Translations under genes and position numbers: made by a program
Notes under the pieces: generated by a model
What the model saw: only the letters and a program-made list of their open reading frames with translations
The model's database searches: none
What the model was told of the DNA's origin: nothing
In this document: piece after piece, positions 35,354 to 45,439 of the stretch
Layout of the letters: the number at the start of each line of letters is the position of its first letter
How positions within the stretch are numbered: the first letter of the stretch is position 1
NCBI RefSeq assembly: GCF_001543325.1
Contig: NZ_CP013355.1
Coordinates: forward strand, 2,014,001-2,078,000
Reading direction: 5' to 3'
Source of the DNA: Lutibacter profundi
Lineage (GTDB): Bacteria > Bacteroidota > Bacteroidia > Flavobacteriales > Flavobacteriaceae
Length of the DNA stretch: 64,000 nt

Positions 35354-36847
35354 ATGAGTAGTTATAAACAAAAAATACCTTCTTCTAAGTTAGAAGATTA
35401 TTTTCAGCAATTCAGAAAAAATATTGTAGGAATTAATCAAACATTTGAATCTCCCCATGGAGAAAAGGAAATTATTTATACAGATTGGACTGCAAGCGGA
35501 AGATTATACCGCCCTATTGAAGAAAGAATGTTAAACAAATTTGGTCCATTTGTGGCCAATACCCATACAGAAACCTCAATTACAGGTTCAGTAATGACTA
35601 CAGCCTATCACAAAGCAAGAAATATAATTAAGCAACATGTAAATGCGAATGAAGAAGATGTTTTAATAACAGAAGGAACAGGTATGACAGGTGTTATTAA
35701 TAAGTTTCAGCGTATTTTAGGATTAAAAATTTCCGAAAACTTAAAAGAACATACTAAAGTACCTGATGCTTTAAAGCCAATTGTATTTATAACGCATATG
35801 GAACACCATTCTAACCAAACATCTTGGTTAGAAACAATAGCAGATGTTGAAATAATTCCTTATCAAAAATCTGGCCTAGTTTGTTTTAAGAGTTTTAAAA
35901 AACTACTAACCAAATATAAAGACCGCCCCATAAAAATAGCTTCAATAACCGCTTGTTCAAATGTAACAGGAATAAGAACAGACTATTATAAAATAGCAGA
36001 GATAATTCATAAAAAAGGAGGACTTTGTTTTGTGGATTTTGCCTGTTCAGCACCTTATGTTAAAATTGACATGCATCCCAAAAAGAAAGAGGCTTATTTA
36101 GATGCTATTTTTTTCTCACCACATAAATTTTTAGGAGGCCCAGGAACTTCAGGAGTATTAATTTTTAATAAAAAACTATATAAAAATATTGTACCTGACA
36201 ATCCGGGTGGAGGAACAGTAAACTTTACAAACCCTTGGGGTAATAGAGATTATATTGATGATATTGAAACGAGAGAAGATGGTGGCACACCAGGTTTTTT
36301 ACAAACAATTAAAATTGCACTTTCAATTCAGTTAAAAGAAGAAATGGGAACTGAAAATATGTTAGATAGAGAACATGAGATTAATGATATTATTTTTGAA
36401 CAACTTTCTAAGGTGCCAAACTTAAAGCTATTAGCAGGTCAACATACAAATAGGTTGGGTATTTTTTCTTTTTTTATTGAAGGGGCACATTTTAATTTAA
36501 TAGTGAAGTTGTTAAATGATAGATTTGGCATTCAAACTCGTGGAGGTTGTAGTTGTGCGGGTACTTATGGTCACTTTCTTTTACATGTAGATCCACAAAC
36601 TTCAAAAAATATTGAAGAGCAAATTAGTGACGGATGCTTAATTGAACGACCAGGATGGGTTCGCATGTCTATTCATCCAACATTAACAAACAAGGAAGTA
36701 TTTTATGTGTGTGATAGTATAAAGCAAGTAGCGAAAAATTATGAGGAATGGGGTAAAGAATATACCTATAACGCTACAAAAAATGAATTTACTCACAATT
36801 CAGCTAAACCCATCGAAAAAGCTATTGTAAACAATTTGTTTGAGTAG
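35354..36847 (+). CDS. aminotransferase class V-fold PLP enzyme
   Basis: The 497-residue protein has the class V fold of cysteine desulfurase relatives. The PLP lysine is in FFSPHKFLGGPGTSGVL near 250-265, with a MEHHSNQTSWLE segment and RGGCSCAGTYGH near 395. The cysteines could allow desulfurase-like chemistry, but no Fe-S assembly genes are adjacent, so the substrate is unclear. It follows dsbD by 42 bases. Confidence 0.88.
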   Translation: MSSYKQKIPSSKLEDYFQQFRKNIVGINQTFESPHGEKEIIYTDWTASGRLYRPIEERMLNKFGPFVANTHTETSITGSVMTTAYHKARNIIKQHVNANEEDVLITEGTGMTGVINKFQRILGLKISENLKEHTKVPDALKPIVFITHMEHHSNQTSWLETIADVEIIPYQKSGLVCFKSFKKLLTKYKDRPIKIASITACSNVTGIRTDYYKIAEIIHKKGGLCFVDFACSAPYVKIDMHPKKKEAYLDAIFFSPHKFLGGPGTSGVLIFNKKLYKNIVPDNPGGGTVNFTNPWGNRDYIDDIETREDGGTPGFLQTIKIALSIQLKEEMGTENMLDREHEINDIIFEQLSKVPNLKLLAGQHTNRLGIFSFFIEGAHFNLIVKLLNDRFGIQTRGGCSCAGTYGHFLLHVDPQTSKNIEEQISDGCLIERPGWVRMSIHPTLTNKEVFYVCDSIKQVAKNYEEWGKEYTYNATKNEFTHNSAKPIEKAIVNNLFE

Positions 36848-36870
36848 GGTTTTTTAGATACAATTTTTTC

Positions 36871-36878
36871 TATATTTG
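36871..36878 (+). promoter_or_regulatory. -7 promoter element (TATATTTG) before hupE
   Basis: TATATTTG fits TAnnTTTG and lies 22 bases before the ATG at 36900. Confidence 0.55.
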
Positions 36879-36899
36879 AAAGAAAAAAATTAAATTTTA

Positions 36900-37484
36900 A
36901 TGGACAATTTCATTTTTTACGTTAGGCAAGGTCTTTTCCATGTATTAGATTGGAATGCTTATGATCATATCTTGTTTTTAATAGCTTTAGCTGTTATTTA
37001 TGATTTTAAAAACATAAAAAATATAATTTGGCTAATTACATTATTCACAGTTGGCCATACACTATCTCTAATACTTGCAGCATATAACATTGTTGAAATA
37101 TCCTATAAATGGATAGAGTTTTTAATACCAGTTACAATTATAATAACGGCATTAGCAAATATCATTTTTATTAAAAATACAACAAAAAACACCAAAACAA
37201 ACATAAATCTACTTTTCGCCTTATTTTTTGGCTTAATTCATGGTTTTGGATTTTCTAGCTATTTTAAATTGCTAGTTGGAACAACACATAATAAATTTAT
37301 TCCATTATTAGAATTTGCTTTAGGTGTAGAGTTAGCTCAAATAGTAATTGTAACTATTGTTTTAATTGTAGGATTTATTTTTCAACATATTTTTCGGTTT
37401 TCAAAACGAGATTGGGTACTTATAATTTCTTCCATTGTTATTGGAATTGTACTTCCAATTCTTAAAGGCGCAATTTTTTGGTGA
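36900..37484 (+). CDS. HupE/UreJ family membrane protein
   Basis: The 194-residue protein has six to seven transmembrane helices and the HupE-type motifs GLFHVLDWNAYDHILFL, FTVGHTLSLIL and FGLIHGFGFSSYF, whose histidines are thought to handle metal (nickel) transport. There are no hydrogenase or urease genes in the window, so the role here may differ. It has its own promoter element. Confidence 0.85.
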   Translation: MDNFIFYVRQGLFHVLDWNAYDHILFLIALAVIYDFKNIKNIIWLITLFTVGHTLSLILAAYNIVEISYKWIEFLIPVTIIITALANIIFIKNTTKNTKTNINLLFALFFGLIHGFGFSSYFKLLVGTTHNKFIPLLEFALGVELAQIVIVTIVLIVGFIFQHIFRFSKRDWVLIISSIVIGIVLPILKGAIFW

Positions 37485-37541
37485 AAATTTAACATTGATT
37501 TTGTAAGAATCTTACTACTTTCGTAGTCATTTAAAAAATTT

Positions 37542-37961
37542 ATGCAAAAAAAACAATTGAAATATGACCAAGCATATATGCGCATGGCATTTGAATGGGC
37601 AAAATTATCATATTGCGAAAGAAAACAAGTTGGCGCGTTAATTGTAAAAGATAGGATGATAATTTCTGATGGATTTAATGGTACTCCTACAGGGTTTGAA
37701 AATTGTTGTGAAGAAGGAGGAAACACAAAATGGTATGTATTACATGCAGAAGCTAATGCAATTTTAAAAGTTGCAAGTTCAACACAATCTTGTAAAAATT
37801 CAACACTGTATATAACTTTATCACCTTGTAAAGAGTGTAGTAAATTAATTCATCAATCAGGTATAAAAAGAGTCGTTTATGCAAAGGCATATAAAGATAC
37901 TTCGGGTCTAGATTTTTTAGAAAAAGCAGGGGTAGAGTTAACACATATTAATAAAAAATAA
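37542..37961 (+). CDS. deoxycytidylate (dCMP) deaminase family protein
   Basis: The 139-residue zinc deaminase shows the catalytic HAEANAIL motif (His and Glu near residues 68-70) and the zinc cysteines SPCKECSKL near 93-101. The C-rich N-terminal segment CCEEGGNTKW is typical of the dCMP deaminase/ComEB branch. It makes dUMP for thymidylate synthesis. Its stop overlaps the start of the S41 protease by one base (TAATG). Confidence 0.92.
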   Translation: MQKKQLKYDQAYMRMAFEWAKLSYCERKQVGALIVKDRMIISDGFNGTPTGFENCCEEGGNTKWYVLHAEANAILKVASSTQSCKNSTLYITLSPCKECSKLIHQSGIKRVVYAKAYKDTSGLDFLEKAGVELTHINKK

Positions 37962-39589
37962 TGATTAAAAGAAAAGTAAATATTCCAATTTTTATTGGGC
38001 TTTCTATTGTAGTAGGGATTTTTATTGGTACTACATTTAACTATAAAAATAAATCGGTTTTATTTAGTTCAAATTCAAATGAAGTTAAAATAAAAAAACT
38101 TATTAATTACATACAATACGATTATGTTGATGAAGTAGATACAGATAGTTTGTTAGATGATGCTATTACCAATATGTTGGTAAAGTTAGATCCTCATTCT
38201 GTATATATTCCAAAAGAAGACCTACAACAGGTTACTGAAAGTATGCAAGGAAAATTTGTTGGTATTGGTGTCTCTTTTCTAATGTATCAAGATTCTGTTA
38301 CCGTTACAAGTGTTATTGAAGGAGGCCCAAGTGAAAGGGCGGGATTGAAAGTAGGAGATAGAATTATAATTGCAGATAAAGACACGCTATTTGGTGAAAG
38401 TATTCTTAAAAAAGCAAAAATTAAAGAGAATGAAATAGGAACATTTGTAGGGAATAGAAAAATTAATGAAGCAGTAATTAAGGCATTAAAAGGAGAACCA
38501 GATACAAATGTTGATATTTCAATTTACAGGCGATCAATTAATAAAATTTTAGAAATACCTATTACACGAGGTGAAGTTTCTATAAAAAGTGTTCCATCTT
38601 TTTATATGATTAACAATACATTAGGATATATTGAGGTTAATCGTTTTGCAAGAACTACTTATAACGAATTCAAAGTAGCTTTAGATAAATTAATTTCAAA
38701 AGGGATGAAATCTTTAATTTTAGATTTAAGAGGAAACCCGGGTGGTTTTATGGACATTGCAGAGAAAATTGTTGATGAATTTTTAGAAGATGGAAAACTA
38801 ATAGTTTTTACCAAAAATAAAAATGGAGAAGTAAATAAATCATATGCCACAAGTGATGGAGATTTTGAAAAAGGGAAAGTGTATGTTCTAATTAATCAAA
38901 ACTCTGCTTCTGCTAGTGAAATTGTTGCGGGAGCTCTTCAAGATAACGATAAAGGTGTTATTGTAGGAAGACGTTCATTTGGGAAAGGATTAGTACAACA
39001 AGAAATGGATTTAGGTGATGGCTCAGCTGTAAGGTTAACAACATCTCGTTACTATACACCAACAGGAAGATCAATCCAAAAACCATATAACTCAAAAGAT
39101 ACAAAAGCATATAATAATGATTATATTGAAAGAATTCATAATGGAGAATTAATTTCAAAAGATAGTATTAAAGTTGATGACCATTTAAAATATACAACTC
39201 CAAAAGGGAAAATTGTTTATGGCGGCGGAGGTATTATACCAGATGTTTTTGTTCCTATTGATACCTTAAATAGTTTTAGCAATAGGTTATATGGTAAATT
39301 GAATGATTTTGTTTTTAAATATGTTGATAATCATAGAGAGGAAATGAATAAATGGAAATTAGACAATTTTGTAAAGGACTTTGATAAAGACAATAAAATT
39401 TTTAATATATACCTAAAACAGTTAGATTTAAAGAAGTCTATTTCTGATAACTCAAGAGAAAATATGGAAATTTATTTTAAAGCTTTAGTAGCTAGAAATT
39501 TATTTGGAGAAACAGGTTATTTAAAGATTGTTCAGAAAAAAGACAATATGATTTCAAAAGTGTTAGAATTAGAAAAAAGCACAAATTAA
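37961..39589 (+). CDS. S41 family C-terminal processing peptidase
   Basis: The 542-residue protein has an N-terminal anchor helix (about 8-25), a PDZ domain (about 85-190, KFVGIGVSFLMYQDSVTVTSVIEGGPSERAGLKVGD), and the S41 catalytic domain. The nucleophile Ser is in NQNSASASEIVAGAL and the lysine in RRSFGKGLVQ. It acts in the periplasm, trimming or degrading proteins from their C-termini. It is translationally coupled to the deaminase gene. Confidence 0.93.
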   Translation: MIKRKVNIPIFIGLSIVVGIFIGTTFNYKNKSVLFSSNSNEVKIKKLINYIQYDYVDEVDTDSLLDDAITNMLVKLDPHSVYIPKEDLQQVTESMQGKFVGIGVSFLMYQDSVTVTSVIEGGPSERAGLKVGDRIIIADKDTLFGESILKKAKIKENEIGTFVGNRKINEAVIKALKGEPDTNVDISIYRRSINKILEIPITRGEVSIKSVPSFYMINNTLGYIEVNRFARTTYNEFKVALDKLISKGMKSLILDLRGNPGGFMDIAEKIVDEFLEDGKLIVFTKNKNGEVNKSYATSDGDFEKGKVYVLINQNSASASEIVAGALQDNDKGVIVGRRSFGKGLVQQEMDLGDGSAVRLTTSRYYTPTGRSIQKPYNSKDTKAYNNDYIERIHNGELISKDSIKVDDHLKYTTPKGKIVYGGGGIIPDVFVPIDTLNSFSNRLYGKLNDFVFKYVDNHREEMNKWKLDNFVKDFDKDNKIFNIYLKQLDLKKSISDNSRENMEIYFKALVARNLFGETGYLKIVQKKDNMISKVLELEKSTN

Positions 39590-39628
39590 AAAGAATGTTT
39601 ATCTTTAAATACTTAATTTAAATAAAGT

Positions 39629-40375
39629 TTGGTAATAAATAAAAAAATATATTTTGCTTCTGATCAACATTTTGGAGCACCCACAATTGAGCAAAGCAAA
39701 GTTCGTGAACAAAAGTTTATAGACTGGCTTGATACTATAAAAAGTGATGCTGAAATTATTTTTTTATTAGGTGACTTATTTGATTTTTGGTTTGAATACA
39801 AAAAAGTTGTTCCAAAAGGATTTATTAGAGTTTTAGGAAAACTAGCAGTATTGAGAGATAGCGGAATACAAATTTACTTTTTTGTTGGAAACCACGATCT
39901 TTGGATGCATGATTATTTTGACAAAGAATTAAATATTAAAGTATTTCATCAAATAAAAGAATTTACATTTAATAATAAAATTTTTTTAATAGGTCATGGA
40001 GATGGTTTAGGTCCTGGAGATAAAGGATATAAACGGATGAAAAAGTTATTTACCAATCCTATTTCTAAATGGTTTTACAGGTGGTTACACCCAGATATTG
40101 GTATACGCTTAGCGCAATATTTATCAATAAAAAATAAACTGATTTCAGGAGAAGAAGATGTAAAATATTTAGGAGAAGATAAAGAATGGTTAGCTCAGTA
40201 TTGTAAAAAGAAATTAACAGAAAAACATTACGATTATTTTGTGTTTGGCCACAGACACCTTCCACTTGAAATAGCTATTTCAGAAAACTCCAAATATATT
40301 AATACTGGAGATTGGATTACTCATTTTACGTATGGAGAATTTGATGGTGAAGAACTGGTACTGAAAAAATTTTAA
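39629..40375 (+). CDS. lpxH: UDP-2,3-diacylglucosamine diphosphatase (LpxH-like)
   Basis: The 248-residue calcineurin-like phosphoesterase shows the metal motifs SDQHFG, GDLFDFWFEY, GNHDLWM and GHGDGLGPGDKG, with FGHRHLP near the end. It cleaves UDP-2,3-diacylglucosamine to lipid X in lipid A synthesis. No ATG is available before IYFASDQHF, so the start is the TTG at 39629 and the exact N-terminus is uncertain. Confidence 0.9.
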   Translation: MVINKKIYFASDQHFGAPTIEQSKVREQKFIDWLDTIKSDAEIIFLLGDLFDFWFEYKKVVPKGFIRVLGKLAVLRDSGIQIYFFVGNHDLWMHDYFDKELNIKVFHQIKEFTFNNKIFLIGHGDGLGPGDKGYKRMKKLFTNPISKWFYRWLHPDIGIRLAQYLSIKNKLISGEEDVKYLGEDKEWLAQYCKKKLTEKHYDYFVFGHRHLPLEIAISENSKYINTGDWITHFTYGEFDGEELVLKKF

Positions 40376-40380
40376 TTATA

Positions 40381-40411
40381 AAAAAGGAGACTGTTAAGCC
40401 TCCTTTTTTTA
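40381..40411. terminator. bidirectional terminator between lpxH and TonB receptor
   Basis: AAAAAGGAG and CTCCTTTTTTT flank a ten-base loop. It sits between two convergent genes and can serve both. Confidence 0.75.
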
Positions 40412-40432
40412 TGAATATATGCTACTTCTAAT

Positions 40433-43078
40433 TTAGAATTTATAACTTAAACCAGCTCTTAAAATAGTACCATTAAATCCAAATTGATTTACTTCCCAAG
40501 GATATTTAAAACGACCACCAAGATCAGTAACAAAGTCTCCTTTAGTATCAATAGCATCAGGATACACATTTAATAAGTTATTTATAGATAAATTAACGGA
40601 TACTTTTTCTGAGAAATTGTAATTAAAATTAATATCTGTTACTACTTTTCCCGCAAAAGTTTGATCTTTAGCTGGGTCACTAGCATGTTGCCAAGTAACT
40701 TCTCCAAAATAAGTATTGTTTAATTGCGCACTAAAGTCATTAAGCTTATAATCAAACCCTAGCATTATTTTAGTTTTTGGTCTAGAATCTGTAATTCTTG
40801 CTTGTTCTTTTCTATTAAAAATATCATAACCATTTTCAGCTAAAACTTGAGGTGTAGCAATTTGACCAACTATTTTTGTATTGTTAAAGTTTCCTGCAAA
40901 ATTAATACCTAAAGAACCCCCACCAAAATTAATATTTGAAAAACTAGCTACAAAATCAGCTCCATTAGTTTCTGTATTCACAGCATTAATAAAGAATTTA
41001 ATACTTGTAACGTTATAGTCGTTTAATATTTGCTCAACAGGATTAATAGTGTTATTATCACCATCAAATCCTACTTCACCTGTAAATAAAACTCTGTTAT
41101 CAACATTAATTTTATAGAAATCTAATGAAAAAGAAAAATTATTACTTGGTTTAAGTGTAATACCTGCTGATAAGTTTTTAGATTCTTCAGCGTTTAATTG
41201 AGGAACACCCAAACCATCTCGTATTACAGGGTCAACATTGTTAAAAGTACCTTGATTTGAAATAGTACCTCCAGAAACTAATGTTTGTATATTACTTAAA
41301 TAAATTTGATGCAATGAAGGGGCTCTAAATCCTGTTCCGTAAGAAGCTCGTAGTGCGCCTTTTTTTCCTAATTTGTATCTTGAACTAATTTTCCATGCAG
41401 AATTACTTCCAAAATCTGAAAAATCTTCATAACGAATAGCTCCACCTATCAAAAAGTTTTCTGAAGCATCCCAATCAAGATTTGCATAAACACCATAATT
41501 TGTTCTATCTTCATCTACAGCATTGGTAGGCTGAATACCTGGAAATGATTGTGCTCCACTGCCAAAATAAGAATCAGGTTCACCAGCGTCTGCTTTGAAG
41601 TATTCTTTTCTAGCTTCAGCTCCTAAAGCTAAACTTAATTGACCAAAACTTCTGTTTAAATCAAAGTTTGCTATTAAATTACTAAAAGTATAACCACCTG
41701 CTTTAAAATTTGTAGGACTTGCGGCTCCTAAATCAGGGTTTAAAGTATTTCCAATAGTATAGTCAACGCTGTTCATACCATAAGTTCCACTTAAATCAGC
41801 ATTGAAACCAAAAAGGTCAAATTTAAAACCTATACTGTTAAATAAATCTTGAATATTAGTTTCAAATGTAGGTTGAAATCCTTGATACTCAGTTCCTGCT
41901 TCGTGCAATAAATTAAATGGATCTGGCACCCAATAAGGAGTTCTGTATAAGGCAAAACTAGTTCCTTTTCTAGTGTTTAAACCACCAAAAGCATAAAATT
42001 CTCCTGAATCATTTTTAAAAGGTAGTGCCATATTATAAAAGAATTCACCTTTTTTCATTTCAGGTTGACCAACAGTCATACCCATATCAGGGTTTTGTTG
42101 TAACCAAGGAAGCGTACCATTTAAAATAGCATCATCACCAAAAATAACACCAAATAAGCCATCTCCACCTGGAGATCCAGCTCTATTGGTTAATTCTTGT
42201 TGATAATATGATAATGTGAAATTTGCATATCCACCATTTTCACCAATGCTTAAAGTTGAATTTATATCAGCTCCAATATTAAAACCATCGCCTTTGGTTG
42301 TGATACCAGAATTTACATTTAAGTTGGTATACTCAACATTTTTCTTTAAAACAATGTTTATTACACCAGCAATTGCATCAGAACCATATTGAGCAGATGC
42401 ACCATCTCTTAAAACTTCAATTCTTTCAATAGCAGCTGTAGGTATACTCTTCATATCTGTACCAACCTCACCTTTACCGGGTGTATCATTAATATAAACT
42501 AAAGCACTTTGATTTTTACGTTTACCATTTATCAATACAAGTGTTCTACTTGGACCTAAACCTCTTAAATCAGCTGGGTCAAAATGTGCAGTTGCATCGG
42601 AAATTGTTTGATTTGTGGAGTTATAAGAAGGAACCTTATAAGTTAACATTTGATCAATAGTAGTTTGTCCACTTGATTTTAGTTCGTTTACTCCAATATT
42701 ATCAATTGGTACAGGAGAATCTAATACCGTTCGAGGTTTAGCTCTGTTTCCAGTTACAATTACTTCGTCTAAACCAAAACTTTCTTCTACCAAAGAGATG
42801 ATTATATTGTTTGCTGAAGAAATAGTTATTGTTTGTGTTTTGAAGCCAATAAATGAGGCTTTTAAATTTGTAGGAAGCTTAGAAACGTTTAAGTGAAAAG
42901 CTCCGTTTTCATCAGAAGTAGTACCATTTGAAGTACCTCCTTCTATAATTGTAACAAAAGGAATACCTTCTCCCTTAGAATTTATTACTTTACCTGAAAC
43001 TGAAGTTTGCGACCAAGTTATGAAAGGTATAAGTAATAAAAGTGTTAAAATTTTTAAATTTGTTAATAATTTTTTCAT
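40433..43078 (-). CDS. TonB-dependent outer membrane receptor
   Basis: The 881-residue protein has a signal peptide (about 1-23, ending TWSQ), a carboxypeptidase-regulatory-like domain (about 25-105; VSGKVINSKGEGIPFVTI), a plug (about 112-240; LDEVIVTGNR, LINGKR, IERIEVLRDGASAQYGSDAIAGVINIVLK) and a 22-strand barrel ending in the aromatic RAGLSYKF. There is no SusD partner next door, so it is more likely a metal, cofactor or peptide receptor than a SusC. A TAACTTTA sequence upstream is only a weak promoter match. Confidence 0.94.
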   Translation of the reverse strand: MKKLLTNLKILTLLLLIPFITWSQTSVSGKVINSKGEGIPFVTIIEGGTSNGTTSDENGAFHLNVSKLPTNLKASFIGFKTQTITISSANNIIISLVEESFGLDEVIVTGNRAKPRTVLDSPVPIDNIGVNELKSSGQTTIDQMLTYKVPSYNSTNQTISDATAHFDPADLRGLGPSRTLVLINGKRKNQSALVYINDTPGKGEVGTDMKSIPTAAIERIEVLRDGASAQYGSDAIAGVINIVLKKNVEYTNLNVNSGITTKGDGFNIGADINSTLSIGENGGYANFTLSYYQQELTNRAGSPGGDGLFGVIFGDDAILNGTLPWLQQNPDMGMTVGQPEMKKGEFFYNMALPFKNDSGEFYAFGGLNTRKGTSFALYRTPYWVPDPFNLLHEAGTEYQGFQPTFETNIQDLFNSIGFKFDLFGFNADLSGTYGMNSVDYTIGNTLNPDLGAASPTNFKAGGYTFSNLIANFDLNRSFGQLSLALGAEARKEYFKADAGEPDSYFGSGAQSFPGIQPTNAVDEDRTNYGVYANLDWDASENFLIGGAIRYEDFSDFGSNSAWKISSRYKLGKKGALRASYGTGFRAPSLHQIYLSNIQTLVSGGTISNQGTFNNVDPVIRDGLGVPQLNAEESKNLSAGITLKPSNNFSFSLDFYKINVDNRVLFTGEVGFDGDNNTINPVEQILNDYNVTSIKFFINAVNTETNGADFVASFSNINFGGGSLGINFAGNFNNTKIVGQIATPQVLAENGYDIFNRKEQARITDSRPKTKIMLGFDYKLNDFSAQLNNTYFGEVTWQHASDPAKDQTFAGKVVTDINFNYNFSEKVSVNLSINNLLNVYPDAIDTKGDFVTDLGGRFKYPWEVNQFGFNGTILRAGLSYKF

Positions 43079-43411
43079 TTGAATTGAGTTTTTAATATTC
43101 GGTAAATATTAAAAAAATGTTAAAGTTACACAACATTATAGTTGATTAATACAACAATTATTATTAATTGTTAACTATTTAACAAAAAATCAACTAAAAC
43201 GTTATAGTATTCTATTTTTTCTAAATTAAATATATTTTATATAATTTTTAAAACAGAAACTCAAAGAGGACGAAAGCGATGTTAAAATAGTATTAAACCT
43301 TCTATTTTACAGCTATTTTTAACCAATTTTTAACAAGAATTTCAATTTTTTTTTCAGCTATTTGCATTGTGTAATAAAGCATGTTAAATTCACGCGGTAA
43401 AAACAATAGAA
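43079..43411. other. divergent intergenic region between TonB receptor and moxR
   Basis: This 333-bp AT-rich spacer separates divergent genes and must hold both promoters. I see no perfect TAnnTTTG element, no palindrome of note and no ORF. Confidence 0.5.
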
Positions 43412-44419
43412 ATGATTGAAGAAAATAATATTTCAGTAGATATAAAAGCTATCAATGAAAAAATTGAAAAAGAGAGTGCTTTTGTAGATTTGTTAATGAT
43501 GGAAATGAACAAGGTAATTGTTGGCCAAAAACATATGGTTGAACGATTATTAATTGGTTTGTTGGGGAATGGACACATTTTATTAGAAGGTGTACCAGGG
43601 TTGGCAAAAACATTAGCAATTAATACATTGTCTAAAGCTGTTCATGGAAAATTTAGTAGAGTTCAATTTACACCAGATTTATTGCCAGCGGATATTGTTG
43701 GAACGATGATTTATAGTGTAAAGGATAATGATTTTACAATTAAAAAAGGGCCCATTTTTGCAAATTTTGTATTGGCAGATGAGATTAATAGAGCGCCAGC
43801 AAAAGTACAATCAGCACTATTGGAAGCGATGCAGGAACGCCAAATTACTATTGGAGATACTACGTTTAAATTAGAAGAACCATTTTTAGTAATGGCAACT
43901 CAAAACCCAATAGAACAAGAAGGAACATACCCATTACCAGAAGCACAAGTTGACCGTTTTATGCTAAAAACGGTAATTGATTATCCTAAAATTTCTGAAG
44001 AACAGTTAATAATGCGTCAAAACTTAAAAGGAAACTATGAAAAAGTGAATGCAGTAGCTTCATTAGAGCAAATTAATAGAGCAAGACAAGCTGTAAAAGA
44101 AGTATATATGGATGAAAAAATAGAAAAATACATACTTGATCTTGTTTTTGCAACACGTTACCCTGAAAAATATAACTTACCCAATTTAAAAGGATTAATA
44201 AGTTTTGGAGCTTCTCCCCGTGGAAGTATTAACTTAGCAATGGCGGCAAAATGCTATGCCTTTATTAGACGTAGAGGTTACGTAATTCCTGAAGATGTTA
44301 GAGCTATTGTTTTGGATGTTTTACGCCATAGAGTTGGTATTACCTATGAGGCTGAAGCCGAAAATATTACTTCTGAAGACATTATAAATAAAATTGTTAA
44401 CGAGGTAGAGGTTCCATAG
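43412..44419 (+). CDS. MoxR family AAA+ ATPase
   Basis: The 335-residue protein has the MoxR AAA+ core: Walker A EGVPGLAKT near residue 70, Walker B VLADEINRAPAKVQ near 125, sensor ATQNPIEQEGTYPLPEAQVDRF near 170. It is the first gene of a seven- to eight-gene plus-strand operon with a DUF58 protein and the Bat proteins. In such loci MoxR is thought to act as a chaperone for the VWA proteins. Confidence 0.95.
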   Translation: MIEENNISVDIKAINEKIEKESAFVDLLMMEMNKVIVGQKHMVERLLIGLLGNGHILLEGVPGLAKTLAINTLSKAVHGKFSRVQFTPDLLPADIVGTMIYSVKDNDFTIKKGPIFANFVLADEINRAPAKVQSALLEAMQERQITIGDTTFKLEEPFLVMATQNPIEQEGTYPLPEAQVDRFMLKTVIDYPKISEEQLIMRQNLKGNYEKVNAVASLEQINRARQAVKEVYMDEKIEKYILDLVFATRYPEKYNLPNLKGLISFGASPRGSINLAMAAKCYAFIRRRGYVIPEDVRAIVLDVLRHRVGITYEAEAENITSEDIINKIVNEVEVP

Positions 44420-44533
44420 AATATGTTTATTTGTGTAGCTGTTGATTTGTTTAAATCTAATTGTAATTAATTAGGTAAAAATGGCAATAGCAGTTCAATA
44501 AGTACACTTTTCAACAATTCAATAATAATATAG

Positions 44534-45406
44534 ATGGATACTAAAGAAATATTAAAAAAAGTTCGAAAAATTGAAATCAAGACACGTAGGCTGTCTGATC
44601 ACATATTTTCAGGTGAATATCATAGCTCGTTTAAAGGTAGAGGTATGACCTTTTCTGAGGTAAGGCAATATCAATATGGTGATGATGTTAGAGCAATAGA
44701 CTGGAATGTAACTGCAAGGTATAATGAGCCTTTTGTAAAAGTATTTGAAGAAGAACGCGAATTAACGATGATGTTATTGGTTGATATAAGTGGTTCAGAA
44801 TACTTTGGAACAACGCAACAGTTTAAACGAGATACCATTACCGAAATTGCTGCAACACTGGCTTTTTCAGCAATTCAAAACAATGATAAAGTAGGTTTAT
44901 TGTTATTTTCAGATAATGTTGAATTATTTATTCCTCCTAAAAAAGGAAAGAGCCATGTATTACGTATTATTAGAGAATTAATAGAGTTTCAACCTAAAAG
45001 TACTAAAACAAACATTAGTGAAGCGCTTAAATTTTTATTAAGCGTAATGAAGAAAAAAGCCATTGTTTTTATGCTATCGGACTTTATGGATGAAAATTAC
45101 GAATCTACACTAAAAATTGCCGGTAAAAAACACGATTTAACAGGTATTAGAGTATATGATAAACACGATGTTTCAATTCCAAATTTAGGCATGGTTTCAA
45201 TGTTAGACGCAGAAACAGGAAAAACAATGTTAGTTAATACAGCTTCAAAAAGTGTTCGGAATAGCTATAAAGCGTATTATTTAAAAATGGTAGCATATTA
45301 TGAAAAATCATTTAGCCATAGCGGATCAGGAACCATTAGTTCTCGAATAGATGAAAGTTATGTAAAAAAGTTACTGGGCTATTTTAAAAATAAAGGAGCG
45401 AGATAG
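44534..45406 (+). CDS. DUF58 domain protein of the Bat operon
   Basis: The 290-residue protein shows the DUF58 signature GRGMTFSEVRQYQYGDDVRAIDWNVTAR near residue 37-64. A VWA-like domain follows with LLVDISGSEYFG, where the MIDAS motif is partly kept. It is cytoplasmic. It sits between moxR and the membrane Bat genes, the standard order in Bacteroidota. Confidence 0.92.
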   Translation: MDTKEILKKVRKIEIKTRRLSDHIFSGEYHSSFKGRGMTFSEVRQYQYGDDVRAIDWNVTARYNEPFVKVFEEERELTMMLLVDISGSEYFGTTQQFKRDTITEIAATLAFSAIQNNDKVGLLLFSDNVELFIPPKKGKSHVLRIIRELIEFQPKSTKTNISEALKFLLSVMKKKAIVFMLSDFMDENYESTLKIAGKKHDLTGIRVYDKHDVSIPNLGMVSMLDAETGKTMLVNTASKSVRNSYKAYYLKMVAYYEKSFSHSGSGTISSRIDESYVKKLLGYFKNKGAR

Positions 45407-45439
45407 CTTTATGATTTTAATGAGGAGAAAAATTTAAAA